Part shown: positions 59,382 to 64,000 of the stretch, piece by piece | Position numbering within the stretch: position 1 is the first letter of the stretch | How the letters are laid out: every line of letters starts with the position of its first letter | Origin: Chloroflexota bacterium | GTDB taxonomy: Bacteria > Chloroflexota > Dormibacteria > Dormibacterales > Dormibacteraceae | Direction of reading: 5' to 3' | Assembly: GCA_005880915.1 (NCBI GenBank) | Contig: VBIW01000039.1 | Coordinates: 62,001-126,000, forward strand | DNA length: 64,000 nt | Made by a program: the position numbers and the translations under genes | Notes under the pieces: model-generated | What the model saw: the letters and a program-made list of their open reading frames with translations, nothing else | What the model was told of the DNA's origin: nothing | Databases searched by the model: none

Positions 59382-59396
59382 CTAAGCTAAAACGCT

Positions 59397-61133
59397 TTGG
59401 GTCTCCTCGCACTCCGTCGCTACGTGCCGTACCTCCGGCCGTACATTGGGCTCGTCGTGACCTTCGGCCTGGCCCAGCTGGGAAGCCTCGCCGCGGCCGC
59501 GTCGATCCCCAAAGTGATCCAGTACATCATCGACGGCCCGATCACGCACCACGACCTCGGCCGCCTGGTGCCGTTCGCCGGCCTGCTCGTGCTGATCGGC
59601 GCGCTCGAGTTCCTGTTCATCCTCATGCGCCGCGTCTTCTCGGGCAACGCGTCGCTGCATATGGAGACGGACCTGCGCAACGACTTCTACGCGCACCTGC
59701 AGAGCCTGCAGGTCTCGTTCCACGACAACTGGCAGTCGGGCCAGCTGCTGTCGCGAGCAATCTCGGATATCGCCACCGTGCGGCGCTTCGTCAGCTTCGG
59801 TCTGATCTGGTTCCTGCAGACCATCGTCACTTTCATCGTCGTCTTCGTGCTGATGGCGCAGCTCGACTGGCAGCTCGCGCTCGTGGTCTTCCTCTTCATG
59901 ATTCCGATCGCGATCTTCAGCTACACGTTTCACAACAAGTACAAGGTGATCGCGCGCCGGCTGCAAGACCTGACCGGCGACATGACCACCACCATCGAGG
60001 AGATGGCCACCGGCGTCAGGATCGTCAAGGCCTTCGGCAGGATGCCACTGATGCAGAAGCGCTATGAGGACGAGGCGCGCCTGATCCGGACCACGAGCCT
60101 CGAAGGGATCAGAGCCAGGGCGGCCCTGTGGTCGACGCTCAACTTCCTGCCGAACCTGTCGCTGGCCGCGGTCCTTCTGCTCGGCGGGATGAACGTTGTG
60201 CAGGGCAGGCTGACCATCGGCGGCCTGGTCGCGTTCATGAACTACGTCTTCATGCTGATCTGGCCGATGGACGCCATCGGCTGGGTGCTTTCGATGAGCG
60301 AGGAATGCCAGACCGCATCGCAGCGGCTCAACGAGGTGCTCGACTCGCACCCCGAGATCGCCGACCAACCACGCGCGCGGCCGCTCGAGCGCAGCCGTGG
60401 CCGCCTGGAGTTTCGCGGTGTCGGGTTCAAGTACCCGAAATCGGACGCGTGGATCCTGCGCGACCTGAACCTGGTCGTGGAGCCGGGCGAGACCGTGGGT
60501 CTTGTCGGGCGGACCGGGAGCGGCAAGACATCGCTCTCGTATCTGGTGCCGCGTCTCTACGACGTCACCGAGGGGAGCGTTCTGCTCGACGGGATCGACG
60601 TGCGCGAGATACTGCTGCGGTCGCTCCGGTCGCACATCGGATTCGCGTTCGAGGACCCGATCCTCTTCTCCGCGTCTGTGCACGAGAACCTCGTGATGGG
60701 CCGGCCCATCGTGTCGGACCAGGAGCTGAAGCGGGCAATCGACGTCGCGCAGGCCGGCTTCGTGTGGGACCTTCCGTGGGGGCTCGAGACGCGAGTCGGC
60801 GAGCAGGGGTACACGCTTTCCGGGGGCCAGCGGCAGCGGCTCGCCCTCGCGCGCGCGGTATTGGGGTCGCCGCCGGTGCTCGTCCTCGACGACCCTCTGT
60901 CATCAGTCGACGTGCACACCGAGGCGGTTATCGAGGCGGCGCTGGCCAACGTGCTCGAAGGGGTGACAGGTCTGCTTGTCGTGCACAGGCCCTCCACGCT
61001 TGCGCTGGCCGACCGCGTGGCGCTGATCGATGAAGGACGGGTGGTCGCGACCGGGACGCACACCGAGCTGATGCTCACCAACGAGCTGTATCGCGCGCTG
61101 CTCTCGCAGGAGTACGAGGAGGCTCTGGCGTGA
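59397..61133 (+). CDS. ABC exporter half-transporter A (degenerate ATP site partner)
   Basis: A 578-residue type IV ABC exporter half: six membrane helices, then an ATPase domain with Walker A LVGRTGSGKTSLSYL, signature YTLSGGQRQRLALARAV and Walker B VLVLDDPLSSVD. The residue after Walker B is Asp where the catalytic Glu is expected, and the Q-loop reads AFEDPILF, with Glu for Gln. This is the pattern of the degenerate site in heterodimeric exporters such as BmrC or TM287. It overlaps its partner gene by 4 bases. Substrate is unknown; lipid or drug export is common. Confidence 0.95.
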   Translation: MGLLALRRYVPYLRPYIGLVVTFGLAQLGSLAAAASIPKVIQYIIDGPITHHDLGRLVPFAGLLVLIGALEFLFILMRRVFSGNASLHMETDLRNDFYAHLQSLQVSFHDNWQSGQLLSRAISDIATVRRFVSFGLIWFLQTIVTFIVVFVLMAQLDWQLALVVFLFMIPIAIFSYTFHNKYKVIARRLQDLTGDMTTTIEEMATGVRIVKAFGRMPLMQKRYEDEARLIRTTSLEGIRARAALWSTLNFLPNLSLAAVLLLGGMNVVQGRLTIGGLVAFMNYVFMLIWPMDAIGWVLSMSEECQTASQRLNEVLDSHPEIADQPRARPLERSRGRLEFRGVGFKYPKSDAWILRDLNLVVEPGETVGLVGRTGSGKTSLSYLVPRLYDVTEGSVLLDGIDVREILLRSLRSHIGFAFEDPILFSASVHENLVMGRPIVSDQELKRAIDVAQAGFVWDLPWGLETRVGEQGYTLSGGQRQRLALARAVLGSPPVLVLDDPLSSVDVHTEAVIEAALANVLEGVTGLLVVHRPSTLALADRVALIDEGRVVATGTHTELMLTNELYRALLSQEYEEALA

Positions 61134-62944
61134 GCTCAGCCGTTCAGACCGACCGGTGGCGCGGTGTTGCTGCGGAGGAGGTCGACGAGTTTTCGCCCAG
61201 CGTCGCCGGGCTCCTTCGGCAGCGGAGCCGCCGGCTGCTCGCGAGCCTGGCTCGGCCTTATCGCGGCCGCCTTGTGCTGGCGGCGGCACTCATCTCGATT
61301 CGATCCGCCGCGTACCTGTCGCTCCCTTACCTGGTCGGCCTTGGGATCGACAGGGGCGTCCGCGCCGGCAACCTGACCGCGCTCGTCCAGGTGGTCGGAG
61401 TTCTTCTGTTCGCGCTGATGGTCAACGCCGGGGCCAACTATGTGTTCCTGCGCGTGTCGGGCCGTATCGGTGCGGACATCCTGTTCGACCTGCGGCGGAT
61501 GCTTTTCGCCCACGTCCAGGAGCTTTCGCTCTCGTTCTATGAGCGCTACACGTCGGGCCGCATCATCTCCAGGCTCACGTCGGACATCGACGCTCTCAAC
61601 GAGCTCCTGGCCACCGGGCTCACCTCGGTCATCACATCCCTGATCTCGGTGGTGGCGATCACGGTCATCCTGATGCGCCTCGACTTTCGCCTGGGCCTGG
61701 TGACCCTGGTCACGATGCCTCTCGTCATCGCGCTCACCTGGTGGTTCCGCGCCAACTCCGCGCTTTCGTACCGCGCAGTGCGGCGCGCCATCGTGCTGGT
61801 GATCGTCCACTACGTTGAGTCGCTGGGCGGCATCCGCGCCGTGCATGCCTTCCGCCGCGAGCCGCGGAACCAGGAGATCTTCGAGGACGTCAACGGCCGC
61901 TACCGCGACGCCAACATCTGGTCGAACCGGCTGGTGTCGACGTATGGCCCAGCGATCAACCTGCTCGGGCGGCTCACAACCGCTTCGGTGCTGCTGTTCG
62001 GCGGTTACCTCGTCGTGCAGGGACAGGTCACCCTCGGCGTGCTGACCGCGTTCGTCCTTTACCTGCGCCAGTTCTTCGACCCGATGCAGGAGCTTTCCCA
62101 GTTCTACAACGTGTTCCAGGCCGCCGGTGCGGCGCTTGAGAAGCTCGCCGGGGTCCTGGAGGAAGCACCGACCGTGCCAGAGCCGGTTGCGCCGGTTGCC
62201 CTGCACGATGCCGCTGGGGCGATCGCGTTCGAGCACGTGACGTTCGCGTATCTCGAGACCCCGGTGCTGCACGACATCGACGTTCGCGTGCCGGCGGGGC
62301 AGATCGTGGCGTTGGTGGGGGAGACCGGGGCGGGCAAGACCACCATGGCGCGGCTGATCGCCCGGTTCTACGACCCGACCTCTGGCCGCATGACGCTGGA
62401 TGGGGTCGACCTGCGCTCGATCGCGGTTTCGGATCTCCGGCGCGCGGTCGTGATGGTCACGCAGGAGAGCTTCCTGTTCTCCGGCACGGTCGGGGACAAC
62501 ATCCTGTTCGGCCGGCCGGGTGCCAGTCGGGAGGAGGTGGAGAACGCGGCTCGCGTCATCGGCGCGCACGAATTCATCGCCGCGATGCCCAACGGGTACG
62601 ACACCGACGTGCGGCGGCGAGGGGTGCGGCTGTCTTCCGGGCAGCGCCAGTTGGTTGCATTCGCGCGCGCTTTTCTGGCCGACCCGCGGGTGCTGATCCT
62701 CGACGAGGCGACCTCATCTCTGGACCTGCCTTCCGAGCGGCTGGTCCAGCGCGCACTGCGCACGCTGCTGCGCGGGCGGACCGCTTTCATCATCGCCCAC
62801 CGCCTGTCGACCGTTGAGATCGCGGACCGGGTGCTGGTCATCGATGCGGGGAGGGTGGTGGAAGATGGGGCGCCGGCCGAGCTGCGGAGGGGCGAGGGGC
62901 GGTACGGGTCCCTGCATCGCGCGTGGGTGGAGTCGCTGGCCTGA
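61130..62944 (+). CDS. ABC exporter half-transporter B (catalytic partner)
   Basis: A 604-residue exporter half with six membrane helices and a canonical ATPase domain: Walker A LVGETGAGKTTMARL, Q-loop MVTQESFLF, signature VRLSSGQRQLVAFARAF, Walker B VLILDEATSSLD with the catalytic Glu, and the H-loop AFIIAHRLST. It forms the consensus ATP site together with the preceding subunit. A roughly 35-residue hydrophilic N-terminal extension precedes helix 1. GTG 61130 overlaps the previous stop as GTGA. It ends just before a family A repeat and a convergent GNAT gene. Confidence 0.96.
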   Translation: MSSAVQTDRWRGVAAEEVDEFSPSVAGLLRQRSRRLLASLARPYRGRLVLAAALISIRSAAYLSLPYLVGLGIDRGVRAGNLTALVQVVGVLLFALMVNAGANYVFLRVSGRIGADILFDLRRMLFAHVQELSLSFYERYTSGRIISRLTSDIDALNELLATGLTSVITSLISVVAITVILMRLDFRLGLVTLVTMPLVIALTWWFRANSALSYRAVRRAIVLVIVHYVESLGGIRAVHAFRREPRNQEIFEDVNGRYRDANIWSNRLVSTYGPAINLLGRLTTASVLLFGGYLVVQGQVTLGVLTAFVLYLRQFFDPMQELSQFYNVFQAAGAALEKLAGVLEEAPTVPEPVAPVALHDAAGAIAFEHVTFAYLETPVLHDIDVRVPAGQIVALVGETGAGKTTMARLIARFYDPTSGRMTLDGVDLRSIAVSDLRRAVVMVTQESFLFSGTVGDNILFGRPGASREEVENAARVIGAHEFIAAMPNGYDTDVRRRGVRLSSGQRQLVAFARAFLADPRVLILDEATSSLDLPSERLVQRALRTLLRGRTAFIIAHRLSTVEIADRVLVIDAGRVVEDGAPAELRRGEGRYGSLHRAWVESLA

Positions 62945-62967
62945 GGGTCCGAGGTTGTTCCGGGCGT

Positions 62968-63861
62968 TTACCCGTCCAGACTCATTTCACGCCCCTCTCC
63001 CTGGCCCTTTCTCCCTTCACGCCCCTCTCCCTGGCCCTCTCCCCTGTGGGGAGAGGGAAGGGGGTCCAGGTAGAAGCGGCGTTCGTCTACCGTTTCGAAA
63101 CCCAGCTTGGACAGTATCGGGGCTGACATGGCGCCACCCCAGACTGCCAGGCCTCCTTCGATTCCCGCCTCGCGGGCCATCTCCAGGCGGGCCGCGACCA
63201 TCGCCCGGTATATGCCGCGGCCGCGGAACTTCGCGCGCACCCCGCCGCCGTTGATGGTCGCCCCCGCCGGCGGGAACAAGGTCATGCCCGCGCTGCCCGC
63301 CGGCTCGCCATCGATCGTAGCCAGGATCACGCGGCGGTCGCCTGCGGCGATCTGGTTGCGGCGCCGCCGTTCGAGCGCCGCGCTCCGGGCCGGATCATCG
63401 TCGAGCGTCTTCGAGGTGAACGCTTCGGCGTTCACTGCGTCTGCCATGCGGAACGCCTCCGCGTCAGCAAGAGCGTCCTTCATCTCCAGGCCGGCGACCG
63501 TCGGGCCTTCGATCTCTGCGTCGATCGGCAGGACCATCACCGCCGCGGTCGGCCCATGCGGATCGGGGTGGATGCCACAAGCCTCCAGGTAGTCCGTGAA
63601 GTCGGCCGGCTCGGTCTCCGGGTCCAGGATCCACATCAGTGGGACGTGGCGCGGCGCGACCTGCGCGCGTACCTCGTCGATCAGCGCGGCGGCCTCCTCG
63701 GGACGGCAGCGCACCCATCCGACGCTGTTCGGCCCAGGGATGGGAAAGTCCGGCTGCAGGACGATCCGGTAGCGAGGCGTCTCGATCACCTCGATGCCGG
63801 GCGCTGCAGGCTGACGGAGGTATTTGGCGAAGTCGACAAGCGCCTGCGATACTGCCCCCAT
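62968..63861 (-). CDS. GNAT-family N-acetyltransferase
   Basis: A 297-residue protein whose second half is a GNAT domain. VILATIDGEPAGSAGMTLFP is the core strand pair, VRAKFRGRGIYRAMVAARLE the acetyl-CoA pyrophosphate loop (R/QxxGxG/A), and AVWGGAMSAPILSKLGFETV the end. The N-terminal 120 residues form a further, weakly similar domain. The tail (PLPSPHRGEGQGEGREG) is a translated family A repeat. ATG 63861 shares its CATG with the ATG of the divergent gene at 63860. GAGAAT lies six bases upstream of the start. Substrate is unknown. Confidence 0.88.
   Translation of the reverse strand: MGAVSQALVDFAKYLRQPAAPGIEVIETPRYRIVLQPDFPIPGPNSVGWVRCRPEEAAALIDEVRAQVAPRHVPLMWILDPETEPADFTDYLEACGIHPDPHGPTAAVMVLPIDAEIEGPTVAGLEMKDALADAEAFRMADAVNAEAFTSKTLDDDPARSAALERRRRNQIAAGDRRVILATIDGEPAGSAGMTLFPPAGATINGGGVRAKFRGRGIYRAMVAARLEMAREAGIEGGLAVWGGAMSAPILSKLGFETVDERRFYLDPLPSPHRGEGQGEGREGRKGQGEGREMSLDG
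62988..63058. repeat. Dispersed hairpin repeat, family A copy 6 (one and a half units)
   Basis: A truncated unit CACGCCCCTCTCCCTGGCCC at 62988 is followed by a full unit from 63018 (CACGCCCCTCTCCCTGGCCC, TCTCCCCTGTGGGGAGAGGG). The C-terminal tail of the leftward GNAT protein is translated from it. Confidence 0.82.
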
Positions 63862-64000
63862 GGCCGTATTCTCCCGCGAGCTGCGCAAGCGAGACCTTGT
63901 TCAGGTCGCCGCCTGGGCGCTTGGACTCGCCTGGCTCATCCTCCTGGCGGCCTACGCGTACAGCGCCCTGAGCGTGGCGCCGACCACCGGCGCGCTGGTC
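63860..64000 (+). CDS. Membrane protein, N-terminal part (cut by window edge)
   Basis: Forty-seven codons are visible: a short basic N-terminus (VFSRELRKRDLVQ) and one hydrophobic segment (VAAWALGLAWLILLAAYAYS), after which the window ends. The start resembles that of an ABC-2-type permease or other multi-span membrane protein, but the family cannot be named. GATACT lies exactly six bases before the ATG, so the mRNA may be leaderless. The start codon overlaps that of the divergent GNAT gene by two bases. Confidence 0.7.
   Translation, partial: MAVFSRELRKRDLVQVAAWALGLAWLILLAAYAYSALSVAPTTGALV

Noticed and set aside
1-64000. tRNA or rRNA genes
   Set aside because: The gaps between genes are mostly shorter than a tRNA or filled by repeats, and I saw no cloverleaf or TTCGA-type T-loop; a covariance-model search would be decisive.

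Overview
The window is high-GC bacterial chromosome with tightly packed genes, many GTG/TTG starts and many 4-base stop/start overlaps. The block uvrA, uvrC, a RapZ-like gene, whiA, gap, pgk, tpiA and secG is typical of Gram-positive-type phyla (Actinomycetota, Chloroflexota, Dormibacterota). DUF222/HNH (13E12-type) genes and a likely menaquinone gene (menC) point the same way. My best guess is an uncultivated soil-type bacterium near Chloroflexota/Dormibacterota or Actinomycetota. The sequence alone does not settle the phylum. I saw no tRNA, rRNA, CRISPR array, transposase or prophage.

Layout. 1-1649: a TetR regulator with its operators, a small membrane protein and two hotdog thioesterases. 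1639-8531: uvrA, an MFS transporter, two small membrane proteins and uvrC. 8632-19634: a RapZ-like protein with a degenerate P-loop, then an insert holding an epimerase, a DUF2332 protein, a short KdpD-like kinase with its regulator, two divergent KimA/KUP-like permeases, an M24 peptidase homologue and an orphan E1-beta. 19750-27116: whiA, gap, pgk, tpiA, gpmA, sod, secG and an orphan peptide-binding lipoprotein. 27151-33680: an atypical SDR, an aminotransferase and a three-gene NAD-linked formate dehydrogenase whose catalytic subunit uses selenocysteine.

33681-37675: a tandem-repeat tract, an HNH protein, Pro/Thr-rich exported proteins, an ECF sigma factor with a putative anti-sigma factor, and an HhH-GPD protein. 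37794-50028: a chorismate supra-operon (trpEGDCFBA, aroH, aroF, tyrA, aroA, a B3/B4 gene, a Nudix-like gene, menC). 50025-64000: a phosphoesterase lipoprotein, a mutarotase-like protein, thrC with a MoaD-like carrier, the second HNH gene, a NIL protein, a flavin monooxygenase, mnmA, a CopD-like protein, a CBS protein, a heterodimeric ABC exporter, a GNAT protein and a partial membrane gene.

Most notable is the formate dehydrogenase at 29249-33680. An in-frame TGA sits in the formate dehydrogenase selenocysteine context and is followed by a SECIS-like hairpin. The alpha subunit is split, and its N-terminal iron-sulfur part is encoded downstream of its catalytic part. Between the two lies a NuoE-NuoF fusion whose linker is a translated copy of a dispersed GC-rich hairpin repeat. 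That repeat superfamily recurs through the window and supplies the ends or linkers of several proteins. Several genes have a -10-like hexamer 6-8 bases before the start codon, which suggests leaderless mRNAs.
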